Positions 52,277 to 61,736 are shown, numbered from the stretch's first letter. The stretch: 64,000 nt of DNA from Enterococcus pallens ATCC BAA-351 (GCF_000407485.1 NZ_ASWD01000002.1:1116001-1180000), one strand, 5' to 3'. Numbers and translations: made by a program. The notes: generated by a model from the letters alone, not told the origin.

Positions 52277-54826
52277 TTACAGTCTTGGGTCAAAGGCAGA
52301 TTCCTTGTCCATTTCAAACAATAAATTAGCCAGTAGATTTAAATAATCCGGATTTTCCTTAGTTAATTTCGCTAGCGGCAGCCGCAAAAGATCTCTAGCC
52401 AGTTCGTATTCCTTGATGGAAGTACGCAGCTTGTGGGAAATATTTTTCCCCCTGATCAATCGTTGATAATAATGCGGACTGTGATAGGTAAAGCCATAAA
52501 TCAGGGTCAGGTAGGCTTTGTTCCGAACCTTCAAGAAAGGCGCCACCCCTTTTTTCTGTATTTCCGGCTTCATTACAATGCCTTCCATTTGCTGCTCCAG
52601 CGTCATTTGGTCAAAATAGCGCTGTGCTTGGTCTTCTGCATCTGCTGCATTTAGGTCCAACAATAGAAATTCGTCCTTATTTAGGAATTGATAAATTTCT
52701 GAAGTAGGCTTGTCCACGACTTCCTCTCTATCCTGATATACTATCTTCAATAAGTCAAAGGCTTTAAAGCTCAGCGGTGCATCCTTGCCGTACAATTCAA
52801 TTTGCTGCTGGTACAGCTGTAAAGCTTCTTTTTGCTCTGCCAATGGAACTTGGTGTGGCAAAGCCTTCAGTAATTCCCGAAACTGTCGGGTAAGATGATC
52901 TCCATATTTTTCGCTTAGCTGTTTCTTTGATAAATGATAACTGTCGGTGGTAAATTCCGTGGCATGCATGTTTTCAGTCAACTGCTGGAACTGTTTTGAA
53001 AACTGGCTTTGCTGTAAAAAGGCCAGCTCCACTTCAATCCCCTTAGCTACCGGCCAGTATTCGCGTTGGATTAAGTTTTCACCTAAAGCTCGCCAAGGCA
53101 GCAATTCTCCGTCTAGCAGCAGCATGCTTATTTGGTTTTCCTTCATATAAGAAGCAAATTGCTGCTGCAGCTGAGCAAAGACCTGCTCTATTTCGGGCAA
53201 ATAAATTTTGTAGCCCTTACGAGAGATAGCGTAGCAGTCCTCCAGCTTTTCATGGAGATAGATGTTGGCGCGCGAGCCCATGTACTTAGGCTCCAGCACA
53301 ACCTGCTGAACGCCTTGCTGACGGTAATAATTCAAAGCTTCCGGCAACGATTCCAGGTCATTTTCTTCTACATTTGCAGCAGCAGGAGCCATGGTTCCTG
53401 AAAGATACTGTACCTGATTGTTTGCCATCCGCAGCAGTCGCTTTTGTTCCTTTTCCGTCAGCTTTTCCCAAGATTGCAGCTTAGGACGACCGAAAAGATC
53501 TGGTAATTCTTCAGATGACTCATTCACTGAGGCAACTGACACCTTGGCGTTGCCCTTGGCAAAAATCTTTAGCGCGCTTAGCTTGTTGCCATAAACAGCG
53601 CCAGTATCAATCCCATGCTTATTTTTTATCCGGAAGCTGTCCTTAGCTGCAATATGTCCAAACACATGAATCGGCAAGTTGTACATGCTTTCGTCTTCCA
53701 GCCATTGCAGCTGCTCTTGTACTGGTTTTTCCCGATTCAAGCGGAAGTTGCGCTGATTACGCAAGGCAGCGCTGTCCATTTTCCCTAAAAATTGTTGGTG
53801 GCAAGGGGCATGGGTAACGATAAAGGATTGCTTTTCATCACCAATGCGGCGAAGAAATGGCTGACTCTGCTCCACCAACTGGTTAAATTTCATCAGGAGT
53901 TTCGGCTGTGCTTTTAGTGTACGAATTGACGTAAAATGCTGATCGATGATTTCTTGCTCGGCTCCTTTAATTTCGCCTTTTAAAAACCGATACACAAAAT
54001 GCTCGTGGTTGCCTAAAACCAGCTGGAAGTGCTCGCGGTTCTTAAAAAGAAACTCAATCATTTCAGCCGTACGCTCCCCTTTGTCAATCCAATCCCCCAG
54101 CAAAATCAGCTCTAGCGGCTCCTTGCTGGAAATTTCCATTTTCGCTTGCTCCACTCGATAGCCTAGCTTTGAGATCAGCTTTTTCAAGTCCGCTACTGAC
54201 TCGTGAACGTCACCAATCACCGCATAATCTTTTTGGTTGGACAGCAAAGTAGCCAGATAGGCGTCTTTATTTTCTACTTCAACAGTGATCTCCTGAAAAT
54301 TCTTATGTTTGATTCGGTGCACCGCTGCATAATTCTCCTTCGCCAGCTTAGGCAAAACTTCCTTTTTCAGACGGTCCACATGCTTGGTAATTAATACCTT
54401 GGAGCGTTCAGAGGCATAGAATGCTTCGCGGGCATAGTCAAAGACGACTGCTTCTACACGATAATGATTTTTTTCAGCAATTTCCCGTACCTCCTGGCGA
54501 AATTCTTCCGCCAAGCCGATGGTATCCACCACTACAAATTCCGCATTCACCGGATAACTGGTTAAAAAGTCCAGCTTGGTCTTCAAATAAGGAAAGGCAA
54601 TCCCCGAAGCCTCCATCATACTTGCGGCATATTTATCATAGTCCCGTCCCAATAGTTCCCGCCGCATGTCATCTGAAGACAGATGATGGTTATTGGTCCG
54701 GAAATTTTTCTCAGCCGCTTGAAAGGACAGCTGCGGCAGCAAAACTTCTTTAGTAAAGGTTGTCTTACCTGATTCCGTTGGTCCAATTAGCAGAAAAATG
54801 GTGTGAACCTGAGTAGTTATCTTCAT
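52277..54826 (-). CDS. pnkp: Polynucleotide kinase-phosphatase-ligase Pnkp (RNA repair)
   Basis: 849 aa with three catalytic domains in the order of bacterial Pnkp. Kinase: P-loop GPTESGKTT at 15-23. Calcineurin-type phosphatase: GDVHE 205-209, GDWIDKGER 244-252, GNHEHF 272-277, TH 338-339 and GHIAAKD 390-396. Adenylyltransferase/ligase: motif I KYMGSR with Lys514, LLLDGELLPW 569-578, MEGIVMKP 747-754, and FLKVRN 764-769. Such enzymes heal 2',3'-cyclic phosphate and 5'-OH ends and seal with Hen1's help. Its ATG overlaps the hen1 stop by four bases. All key motifs look intact. Confidence 0.92.
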   Translation of the reverse strand: MKITTQVHTIFLLIGPTESGKTTFTKEVLLPQLSFQAAEKNFRTNNHHLSSDDMRRELLGRDYDKYAASMMEASGIAFPYLKTKLDFLTSYPVNAEFVVVDTIGLAEEFRQEVREIAEKNHYRVEAVVFDYAREAFYASERSKVLITKHVDRLKKEVLPKLAKENYAAVHRIKHKNFQEITVEVENKDAYLATLLSNQKDYAVIGDVHESVADLKKLISKLGYRVEQAKMEISSKEPLELILLGDWIDKGERTAEMIEFLFKNREHFQLVLGNHEHFVYRFLKGEIKGAEQEIIDQHFTSIRTLKAQPKLLMKFNQLVEQSQPFLRRIGDEKQSFIVTHAPCHQQFLGKMDSAALRNQRNFRLNREKPVQEQLQWLEDESMYNLPIHVFGHIAAKDSFRIKNKHGIDTGAVYGNKLSALKIFAKGNAKVSVASVNESSEELPDLFGRPKLQSWEKLTEKEQKRLLRMANNQVQYLSGTMAPAAANVEENDLESLPEALNYYRQQGVQQVVLEPKYMGSRANIYLHEKLEDCYAISRKGYKIYLPEIEQVFAQLQQQFASYMKENQISMLLLDGELLPWRALGENLIQREYWPVAKGIEVELAFLQQSQFSKQFQQLTENMHATEFTTDSYHLSKKQLSEKYGDHLTRQFRELLKALPHQVPLAEQKEALQLYQQQIELYGKDAPLSFKAFDLLKIVYQDREEVVDKPTSEIYQFLNKDEFLLLDLNAADAEDQAQRYFDQMTLEQQMEGIVMKPEIQKKGVAPFLKVRNKAYLTLIYGFTYHSPHYYQRLIRGKNISHKLRTSIKEYELARDLLRLPLAKLTKENPDYLNLLANLLFEMDKESAFDPRL

Positions 54827-56067
54827 GCTGGTTGCTCCTTTCGTTCAATCCAAGCTCCCTGAGTGGTGGCAATGCCATTCACTTGGTCACCGGTTGTAAA
54901 AAATTCTAGTGTAAATCCCTCACCGACAATTTCTGTCAGCCATTGCTTAAATGCGGCTGCTGTCAGCTCAAATTGATGATCCTCGTGACGTTTTTGCTCC
55001 TCGGTCATGCCATAAAAACTATTAAAATCCTTATTCGGCGTGGAAAGAATCAACCGATGGAAGGGCAGCTGCAGTAATTGTTGCAGCAGCTGCTTTGCTT
55101 CAGCCTGTGACATATGTTCAATCACTTCCATTAATAAAATATCCATTGAAGCGGGTAAGCTGGCCTCTTCCAATGATGCAAACAGCTGGATATTGGTCAG
55201 CTCCATGCGTTTACTTCGTTCCTTGGCATAGGTCAAAACCTCTGGGTCAATGTCAATCCCAATGTACTGGTCCACCTTCTCAGCCAACTGAAAATACGCG
55301 CCGCCACCGCAGCCAACATCTAAAATAGCCTGCTTTAAATCCAACAACTCCTTCACCTTCTCAATTCGGGAATAGCTAGTCCCCCGATAAGTAAAGGCAA
55401 TCTGCTCCCGGCTGTTGGCCTCCAGCTGCGTTTGGTATTTCAAAAAGGCTTGCTTGCTGTATAAAAACTTGCGGACAAATAAATTGCGAATATAATAAGG
55501 CGCCTCAATTGCCTGCAGCGATTGAATGCCCCGTTGGATCAAGGAATCACTCTCATCCAAAAACGTGCTGCTCTCCTTCGCCAGCAGCAAAAGCAGCACA
55601 TAGGTCCCATGCAGCAACTGATACAACGAATTCGTCTTCACAGTTAGGCGATAAAATCCATCCAATAGCAGCTCCTCCTGCACGTCAAACTCTGGCAGGA
55701 CCCGCTGGATAGAATGAAACAGCTCCAGCTTTTTGATTTCCACCATTGAAATGGTCAGCTGATTGTCAGATTCTTCAGTTTCCGGCTCCTTCATGGCTGA
55801 CTTTAAGAACTCGGTCATTAAGGCTAGGTAAGCCTGCGGAGCCGAATATTGTTTAACATTTAAATAGTGCTGCTGCTCTTCACGAGTAGAGCGAAACGAA
55901 AGCTTGGTGCCATAATCTTGAAAATATAAGCAATAGGTTTGGGGTGTTTCGTACCAGCCAAAGCTCGTGCCATTGCGAATACTCCGCAGCAGCAAGCCCC
56001 CTTCTGGATGCTTTTTAATTCGTTGGGTAAATTCTGGATATGTGGATGTTACCGTCATGATTGCCAT
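54823..56067 (-). CDS. hen1: Bacterial Hen1, 3'-terminal RNA ribose 2'-O-methyltransferase
   Basis: 414 aa. An N-terminal domain (about 1-210) serves in bacterial Hen1 to activate the Pnkp ligase. The C-terminal methyltransferase has SAM motif DVGCGGGAYFQLA at 250-262, the Hen1-specific metal ligands Glu314, Glu317, His318 (MEVIEHM) and His364 (RHEDHQFE), and STPNKDFN at 342-349. It marks the repaired 3' end with a 2'-O-methyl before ligation so the same cut cannot recur. AGGAGG lies nine bases before the ATG. First gene of hen1-pnkp-rlaP. Confidence 0.92.
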   Translation of the reverse strand: MAIMTVTSTYPEFTQRIKKHPEGGLLLRSIRNGTSFGWYETPQTYCLYFQDYGTKLSFRSTREEQQHYLNVKQYSAPQAYLALMTEFLKSAMKEPETEESDNQLTISMVEIKKLELFHSIQRVLPEFDVQEELLLDGFYRLTVKTNSLYQLLHGTYVLLLLLAKESSTFLDESDSLIQRGIQSLQAIEAPYYIRNLFVRKFLYSKQAFLKYQTQLEANSREQIAFTYRGTSYSRIEKVKELLDLKQAILDVGCGGGAYFQLAEKVDQYIGIDIDPEVLTYAKERSKRMELTNIQLFASLEEASLPASMDILLMEVIEHMSQAEAKQLLQQLLQLPFHRLILSTPNKDFNSFYGMTEEQKRHEDHQFELTAAAFKQWLTEIVGEGFTLEFFTTGDQVNGIATTQGAWIERKEQPA

Positions 56068-56199
56068 GATTTTTTTCCTCCTGCTTGTTCTCCTGTGGTT
56101 TAACTGACTTTATCTTACCTAATCGGCCAAAATAGTTCTTTAAAAAAAGGGTGCGAACTTGATACAATAGGAGATAAATCAGTCTAAGGAGGCGGAGCA
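56068..56199. promoter_or_regulatory. Divergent control region of the RNA-repair locus
   Basis: The 132 bp between hen1 (minus) and the WYL gene (plus) must hold both promoters. On the plus strand TACAAT at 56163-56168 follows a weak TTAAAA -35 at 17 bp. I could not fix the hen1 promoter or a clear operator palindrome. The two WYL proteins are the obvious candidates to bind here. Confidence 0.5.
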
Positions 56200-57402
56200 A
56201 TGGCGAAAAAATTTCAGGAGCTGGTGAAGCAGTTCAGCACGCTGCGCAGCTATACCCGCGAATTTCTAATTTATGGGTTTAAAAGTCGGGAAGAAATTAC
56301 CTTGTCCAGTCCGCGAACCTACGACAACGAACGCCGGCGGTTAGAAAGCCTGCTGCAGGACTATGTCGAAACTCAAACCATTCACAATAAAAAAATTTAT
56401 CGGTTGGTTCTCCCCGCTAATCAGGCAGATAATCCGCTGCACTGCTTGTGGCAAACCAAATCCTTTACCCGTAATGATATTTTTCTGCATTTTGTGCTGC
56501 TGGATATCCTTGCCTCAGAAAACAAATTGACCGTTAACGACATTGTTCAACAGGTAGACAAGTATTTAGCCGTGTTTGAGGATGATTACTTGATTGACAG
56601 CTTGACTATCCGCAACAAATTGAATGAATATGCTCAGCTGGGAATTTTAACGAAGGAAAAAGCAGGCAAACAATGGCTGTACGCCTTGGAGAAAGAAATC
56701 CGCTTTACTCCTCAGCAGCTGCAGGCCATTCAGTTTTACAAAGAAACGGCACCGATGGGAGTCATTGGTGATCTGCTGCTAAAGCGGATCGACCCGCCAG
56801 CCTCTCCTTTTTGCTTCAAGCACAAATACGATAGCCAAACGCTGGACAGCGAACTGCTGCTCTTTGTGCTGCAGGCGATTAAGCAGCAGCAGAGAATCCA
56901 GCTAACCAAAGTCAACGGTGTCGAACTAAGTCTCACCCCACTAAAGGTTTATTCCAGCTGTGAAAGCGGCCGCCAATATTTAGTGGGGATTCATTCAGGC
57001 CGGCTGTATTCCCTGCGCTTAGATTATTTGGAAAAAGGCCGTTTGTTAGGCTCCGCGGAAAACTATCAACAAGGAGTAGCTAAATTAGCAGCAGCAGAAA
57101 AAACGGCCTGGAACTGCTCCTTCACCATGACTCGAACCGTCAATTATCGAATTGTCCTGCATTTGCCGGAGCATTATTTGTATCAGCGACTGCTGCGGGA
57201 GAAACGCCAAGGCACGGTGACACCTTTGGGAGATGCGTTGTATGAATTTTCAATTGATTTGATTGATCCTAAGGGGATGGAGCCCTGGCTGCGCACCTGG
57301 ATTGGACGAATTGTGCAAATCAATTCACTCAATCGAACGTGGGAAAACCAATTTTGGGCCGACTTAACTGAAATGAACCGCCTGTACGGATTGGAGGAGT
57401 AG
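56200..57402 (+). CDS. WYL-domain transcriptional regulator 1
   Basis: 400 aa. An N-terminal segment resembling a winged helix (about 35-70, RTYDNERRRLESLLQDYV) and a second helical region are followed by a WYL domain at about 220-300 (GRQYLVGIHSGRLYSLRLDY) and a C-terminal WCX-like tail (310-400). WYL proteins sense nucleic acid or nucleotide ligands and often regulate defence or repair loci. AAGGAGG lies six to seven bases before the ATG. It is divergent from hen1 and one base ahead of WYL regulator 2. Confidence 0.82.
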   Translation: MAKKFQELVKQFSTLRSYTREFLIYGFKSREEITLSSPRTYDNERRRLESLLQDYVETQTIHNKKIYRLVLPANQADNPLHCLWQTKSFTRNDIFLHFVLLDILASENKLTVNDIVQQVDKYLAVFEDDYLIDSLTIRNKLNEYAQLGILTKEKAGKQWLYALEKEIRFTPQQLQAIQFYKETAPMGVIGDLLLKRIDPPASPFCFKHKYDSQTLDSELLLFVLQAIKQQQRIQLTKVNGVELSLTPLKVYSSCESGRQYLVGIHSGRLYSLRLDYLEKGRLLGSAENYQQGVAKLAAAEKTAWNCSFTMTRTVNYRIVLHLPEHYLYQRLLREKRQGTVTPLGDALYEFSIDLIDPKGMEPWLRTWIGRIVQINSLNRTWENQFWADLTEMNRLYGLEE

Positions 57403-57403
57403 C

Positions 57404-58318
57404 ATGGAGCTTTTTTCAGAAATTCACAGTCTCTATTATCAACTGATGACACAGCTGCTGCAGACGAAAACAGCAGCAGAACAGCGGGAGCTGCTAGAGC
57501 AAAACGGCTTTAAGGAAACTCCCTTTGAGATGTCTGCCTATTTAACTGAGGACAAGGACGGCTGGCATCTAACCAAGGACAATCGTCCCATTTTAAAGCA
57601 TCCACCCAAGGCCTTTCCCCTGACTAAGCTGGAAAAAGCTTGGTTGGCTGCCATTCAACAGGAGCAGAAATTTGCCTGCTTCAGCGAGCCCTTTGATCTT
57701 GGAGATTACGAGCCTTTGTTTAACTGGCAGGACGTTCATTATTTTGATCAATTTGTTAGTGAGGACAGCTTTACTGGCGCATACGCGCAAATTATTCGCA
57801 AGCTGCTGCAAAGCATCACTAATCAGCAGGTAGTACAGCTAGAATACAAGGCTGCAGGCAAAAAGCAAGCAACCACTCACCTTTTTCAGCCCTTAAAGCT
57901 AGAATACTCGGCGAAAAATAATAAATTCCGAGTATTAGGGAAGCGAAAAACGGGTCGCAGCTGGAAAACAGTGACCTTTAATTGTTCAGACATCCAGTCC
58001 CTTGAGCCTGCCAAATACCTTCCGATTGAGGGAATGGTTTGGTCGCAGCCTAGACTTTGCAAAATTGTCTGCCACCTGATTGATAAACGAAGTGCTTTAG
58101 AACGGGCAACCTTTCATTTCTCCAACTATCGCAAAACAGTGGAACGGATAGGAGATAATCAGTATCGCTTAACGATTTTCTATGAGAAAAAGGATGAAAC
58201 GGAGCTGTTGATTAATGTACTTTCCTTCGGTGCTCGGATGAAGGTGGTGGAACCAGACAGCTTTATCCAGTTGGTTAAAGAACGGCTGATTCGGCAAAAA
58301 AAGCTAAGTCACTTCTAA
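57404..58318 (+). CDS. WYL-domain transcriptional regulator 2
   Basis: 304 aa. A WYL domain lies near 140-210 (NQQVVQLEYKAAGKKQ, NKFRVLGKRKTGRS), followed by a C-terminal WCX-like domain; the N-terminal HTH is not obvious. It begins one base after the stop of WYL regulator 1, so both are made together and may form a heteromer. Tandem unlike WYL proteins next to hen1-pnkp-rlaP suggest joint control of RNA repair. Confidence 0.8.
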   Translation: MELFSEIHSLYYQLMTQLLQTKTAAEQRELLEQNGFKETPFEMSAYLTEDKDGWHLTKDNRPILKHPPKAFPLTKLEKAWLAAIQQEQKFACFSEPFDLGDYEPLFNWQDVHYFDQFVSEDSFTGAYAQIIRKLLQSITNQQVVQLEYKAAGKKQATTHLFQPLKLEYSAKNNKFRVLGKRKTGRSWKTVTFNCSDIQSLEPAKYLPIEGMVWSQPRLCKIVCHLIDKRSALERATFHFSNYRKTVERIGDNQYRLTIFYEKKDETELLINVLSFGARMKVVEPDSFIQLVKERLIRQKKLSHF

Positions 58319-58407
58319 GATACCTGCGAAAAGGGCAGCGACGGACAAGCGTACTCTAAAGATATTTAGCTACAATGAAGACATCTTAACGGATGGAGGG
58401 ATTTAGT

Positions 58408-59337
58408 ATGTACGCATGGGAAGCGATTCAAACGGTCGTCGATTATCTTGAGGAGCATTTAGCAGAACCTCAATCTCCTGAGAAGCTGGCAGAAATTGCT
58501 GCGCTATCGCCTTTTTATTTTCAACGCTTATTCTCCCGACTGGTGAAGCGTCCAGTCAACGAGTATATTAAGCTGCGCAGATTGGCTAAAGCTTGCGAGA
58601 AGTTAGAGGATACAACACAACGGATTTTGGATATCGCACTGGCTAGCGGCTTTAACAGCCATGAACATTTTACCAAAACCTTTAAGCATGCATTTGGAAT
58701 TACCCCAGAAGAATACCGTAAACATCCGGTTCGGCTGAATCAATTCATGAAGCCGGATTTAGCGATTGGTTATACACAGATTGATGAGCATGTTCCTTTA
58801 ATTACTGATAGTATTATATTGGAAATTTCTCGCCGCACCTTAAACACTTCCGAACGCTATATTGGTCTTTCTGGAAAAGTAGCTGCAACTCAGCAAATAC
58901 CGCTGGGAGAAACGACCGGCATCGATACCGCTGGACAATTATGGGATAGCTTTCATCGAAAAAAATCCAAGCTTAAAGGGTTGATAGACAACGAAATCGA
59001 ATTTGCTGCTTCGACAATGACTGCCAGTGAAGGAGAGACCTTTGACTATTTTGTGGGCGCACTAACACAGTCAAAAACTGTGGCCTACGATGAGTTTGTT
59101 CTTTGGGAGCTTCCTGCAGCTGAATACATCGTTTGCTCCTTTGAAGCTGAAAGCTTTAAAGAGCTAACAACCTCAGCTCTTGGAAAAAGTATTAATTATT
59201 TATTCAATATCTGGCTACCTAAACATCAGTTGACCACCCAAGCATTTTTAGCCGAAAAGTATTTAAGTGCTTCGGAAGGATGGTACCAAATGGAGCTGTG
59301 GGTGATTCCCATTGAATTAATAGAAGAAAGCAGGTGA
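58408..59337 (+). CDS. AraC-family regulator with C-terminal effector-binding domain
   Basis: 309 aa. Two AraC HTH motifs are in the first 110 residues (LAEIAALSPFYFQRLFSRLV and ILDIALASGFNSHEHFTKTF, ending FGITPEEYRKHP), followed by a GyrI/integron-type effector-binding domain (about 125-305). That order, DNA binding first, is found in Rob/BltR-like drug or stress sensors. The ATG at 58408 has GGAGGG seven bases upstream. The DUF3788 gene follows after four bases and is probably its target or partner. Confidence 0.87.
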   Translation: MYAWEAIQTVVDYLEEHLAEPQSPEKLAEIAALSPFYFQRLFSRLVKRPVNEYIKLRRLAKACEKLEDTTQRILDIALASGFNSHEHFTKTFKHAFGITPEEYRKHPVRLNQFMKPDLAIGYTQIDEHVPLITDSIILEISRRTLNTSERYIGLSGKVAATQQIPLGETTGIDTAGQLWDSFHRKKSKLKGLIDNEIEFAASTMTASEGETFDYFVGALTQSKTVAYDEFVLWELPAAEYIVCSFEAESFKELTTSALGKSINYLFNIWLPKHQLTTQAFLAEKYLSASEGWYQMELWVIPIELIEESR

Positions 59338-59341
59338 AAAA

Positions 59342-59785
59342 ATGCAGTGGAGCGACTTATATTCAAAGGAAAATGAACCGACAGAAGAGCAAATCCGCCA
59401 ATTTGTTGCTGTGCCTTACTGGAATGAATTGACCGTTTATTTGCAACAAACTTATCAAATCCAACCAAAATTATTTTATAGCGGCTGCCGGATGGATGCA
59501 GGTAACTGGTTGGGGTGGAATGTAAACTATAAAAAAAGCGGTAAGTCCATCTGTACCCTTTATCCAAAGGAAGGATATTTCGTGGCGCTGATTCCCGTCG
59601 GCAGTAAAGAAATTGACGAAGCTGAATTGCTGATGCCCCACTTAACTGCTTATACGCAAAAGATTTTTGGCCAAACTACACTTGGACACTATGGCAAATC
59701 ACTGGCACTCGAAATTACCAGCGAGTCAATTTTACAGGATGTAAAAGTCTTGACTGCTTTGCGAGTAGATACCAAACTAAACTAA
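59342..59785 (+). CDS. DUF3788 family protein
   Basis: 147 aa. The segments FYSGCRMDAGNWLGWNVNYKK and CTLYPKEGYFVALIPVG match the DUF3788 family, small cytosolic proteins with no known function, often beside AraC/GyrI-like genes. It starts four bases after the AraC-type regulator with a short GGTGA site, so the two are coupled. A terminator follows. I can say nothing firm about its biochemical role. Confidence 0.82.
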   Translation: MQWSDLYSKENEPTEEQIRQFVAVPYWNELTVYLQQTYQIQPKLFYSGCRMDAGNWLGWNVNYKKSGKSICTLYPKEGYFVALIPVGSKEIDEAELLMPHLTAYTQKIFGQTTLGHYGKSLALEITSESILQDVKVLTALRVDTKLN

Positions 59786-59833
59786 ATAGACCAGGATCAG
59801 TTCGATATTGACTGGTCCCGGTCTATTTTTTAT
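59785..59833 (+). terminator. Intrinsic terminator after the DUF3788 gene
   Basis: AATAGACC.GGA.CAGT pairs with ACTGGTCCCGGTCTATT (minor mismatches) followed by six T. Confidence 0.8.
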
Positions 59834-59946
59834 TTAATAATTACAATCGAACTTCTCAATCATCGCTGATTTTATTCGATTAGCAGCTGCTGTCTATATC
59901 TAAAACCAGTCTGCTCCTCTGCCCTTTTTTTCCTAGTTTATTTCAC

Positions 59947-61509
59947 CTAATCCGTCTGCTCCACCTGGGAAAGCTGTTCAGTAAATTGCCAGGTTTCTCC
60001 ATTGTCGGAGGAACGATACAAACAAGCAAACATCTTCCATTGGTCAATGCCGCTGTTTTTTAGCAGATAGAATTTCGTTTCCAGTTGATTGGTCCCTGTT
60101 TGAATGACTTCATTAGGTGACTGGAACAGATCCAATCCACCTGTTTGATAGCCTTCAGGAATCGTCACCACCGCCTCTTTAAAGGAATTGCCGCTGTTGT
60201 TGGTGTAAAACAGCTTTTCCCGAGTCGATACAAAGCCTAAGGTCGGATTCACAAAGCTGACATTTTGAACTGGCTGAGGCACACTGGTTCCGTTGCTTCT
60301 GCTCCAGGTTTGGCCGAAATCATTGGTAGTGTACATCTCCAATCCTTCCGAGGAGACCTCGGGCGAAGCAGTGGAGTATACCAGCACCCCGCTGCCATTG
60401 GCAAAGAACTGCGCCTTACGATAGCGAACCCATGAAGCACGACTGGACACTACGGACTTTTGCCAGGTTTGTCCCTTGTCTTTTGAAGACAGAAACTCGA
60501 TATCTTCCTGATTTTGCGAATAAATAAACCACGAAAACTCTGGGGAAATATTGTAGGTATTGTCCATCCAATAGCCATAAGGAATTTCCCCGCTAGTCAG
60601 CAAATAACTGCCAAATCGCAGCCACTCAGGCTTTAATGGAACAAAGGACCAGTTGAGACCATTATCAGTAGTCAGATACAACTCATCACTTCCAGTCATC
60701 AGCTCCAGCTGATTGGTCTGACCTACCTGACGATCCGGTGCCTGTCCTTGCTGCTCGAGTAAGCCCTCAGCATTCACTATAGCAGTGGTACTGCTGGTCT
60801 CGTAGGTAGTTTCTTCTCCAGATCTGTGGCCGTAAAGATTTTGATACACGGTGGTTCCTTCATAATAGGCAACACCTGCCAATGCTGCCAGCAGCAGACC
60901 CAACATAGAAAGCAAGGCTCCTTGATTAAATGAATGTGCCCTAGAGTAGGTTTGCGGCATCAGTTTGGGCTCACCAGCAAGCAGGAACAGCTGGTTGGTG
61001 CCGATCCCTGGAAATTGCGGTTTTCTTCCCAACTGAATTTCCAAATCATCAAGCGTAGTAGTCAGCGACATACATTCTGCTTTTACCAATCGAATTTTTG
61101 AAACGGGCGGCTTAGCAGACAAATAATAGTAATCACGTTCCTGAAAAACATACGGTGTATTCAACATCCGCTTCACATGCTTCTCCAGCCAGTGATCGTA
61201 GGCATACTGCAGCTGAAATCCGCCAAAAATAGTTTTCAGCAGCAAAACCAGCAGAAACAACACGCCAATTACGCCTACCGCCAACGAAAAATAGTAAAAA
61301 CCTTCTATTATATAATAGCCAGAGGTAATCGAACGCACCCGCCAGCGAAACATTCGGTAAAATAAAGTGCCTAAACCAAAGCAAATAATACACACGCCAA
61401 TTAGGTAGCCGAGAATCGCCAGTAAATTCCTTCGCCGATTTTCCTTGTCATAGGCTCTGATTTTCTCCTTAGAGGATAGCAACTCAATAATAAACAATTC
61501 TGGATTCAT
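59947..61509 (-). CDS. Membrane protein with extracellular Asp-box (BNR-like) repeats
   Basis: 520 aa. Two hydrophobic segments in the first 115 residues, a cytosolic loop, a third helix at about 200-218, then an outer domain of about 300 residues. That domain holds at least five Asp-box motifs (TTDNGLNWSF, SSKDKGQTWQ, TTNDFGQTWS, TNNSGNSF, SSDNGETWQF), the signature of a beta-propeller as in sialidases or YCF48-like proteins. No sialidase catalytic set is evident. I do not recognise a characterised homologue. The ATG at 61509 has GGAG five bases upstream. It appears to be a single gene. Confidence 0.75.
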   Translation of the reverse strand: MNPELFIIELLSSKEKIRAYDKENRRRNLLAILGYLIGVCIICFGLGTLFYRMFRWRVRSITSGYYIIEGFYYFSLAVGVIGVLFLLVLLLKTIFGGFQLQYAYDHWLEKHVKRMLNTPYVFQERDYYYLSAKPPVSKIRLVKAECMSLTTTLDDLEIQLGRKPQFPGIGTNQLFLLAGEPKLMPQTYSRAHSFNQGALLSMLGLLLAALAGVAYYEGTTVYQNLYGHRSGEETTYETSSTTAIVNAEGLLEQQGQAPDRQVGQTNQLELMTGSDELYLTTDNGLNWSFVPLKPEWLRFGSYLLTSGEIPYGYWMDNTYNISPEFSWFIYSQNQEDIEFLSSKDKGQTWQKSVVSSRASWVRYRKAQFFANGSGVLVYSTASPEVSSEGLEMYTTNDFGQTWSRSNGTSVPQPVQNVSFVNPTLGFVSTREKLFYTNNSGNSFKEAVVTIPEGYQTGGLDLFQSPNEVIQTGTNQLETKFYLLKNSGIDQWKMFACLYRSSDNGETWQFTEQLSQVEQTD

Positions 61510-61636
61510 AAATACTCCTAGTCGTAACATATTTTTTCTTATTATCCTATAGAATAAATAGGTTGAACAGAGAGTTAAGGATAATATTAGTACATTGTTA
61601 GCTCATGATAAGACTTTGGTTATATTTGTAATTTTA

Positions 61637-61736
61637 AAAAAACTGCGGCAACTACACGGATAACGGAATCTCAGAAACAGTTATTAGCGGTCGGACTGGT
61701 GAACCCTGCTACTGGTACCGTCTAGTAAAACGTTAG
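61637..61736 (+). pseudogene. Possible 3' remnant of a lost gene
   Basis: A short frame after a TAA reads NCGNYTDNGISETVISG, then GEPCYWYRLVKR and TAG. It has no start codon or ribosome site, yet is followed 20 bases later by an intrinsic terminator. That pattern fits the tail of a gene whose front was deleted. I do not recognise the protein. It is the only gene-like content in the 453-bp gap apart from the terminator and the LPXTG-gene promoter. Confidence 0.3.

Noticed and set aside
56200-58318. WYL genes as part of a CRISPR or CBASS system
   Set aside because: No cas, nucleotide-cyclase or effector genes and no repeat array are in the window; the RNA-repair genes explain the context better.
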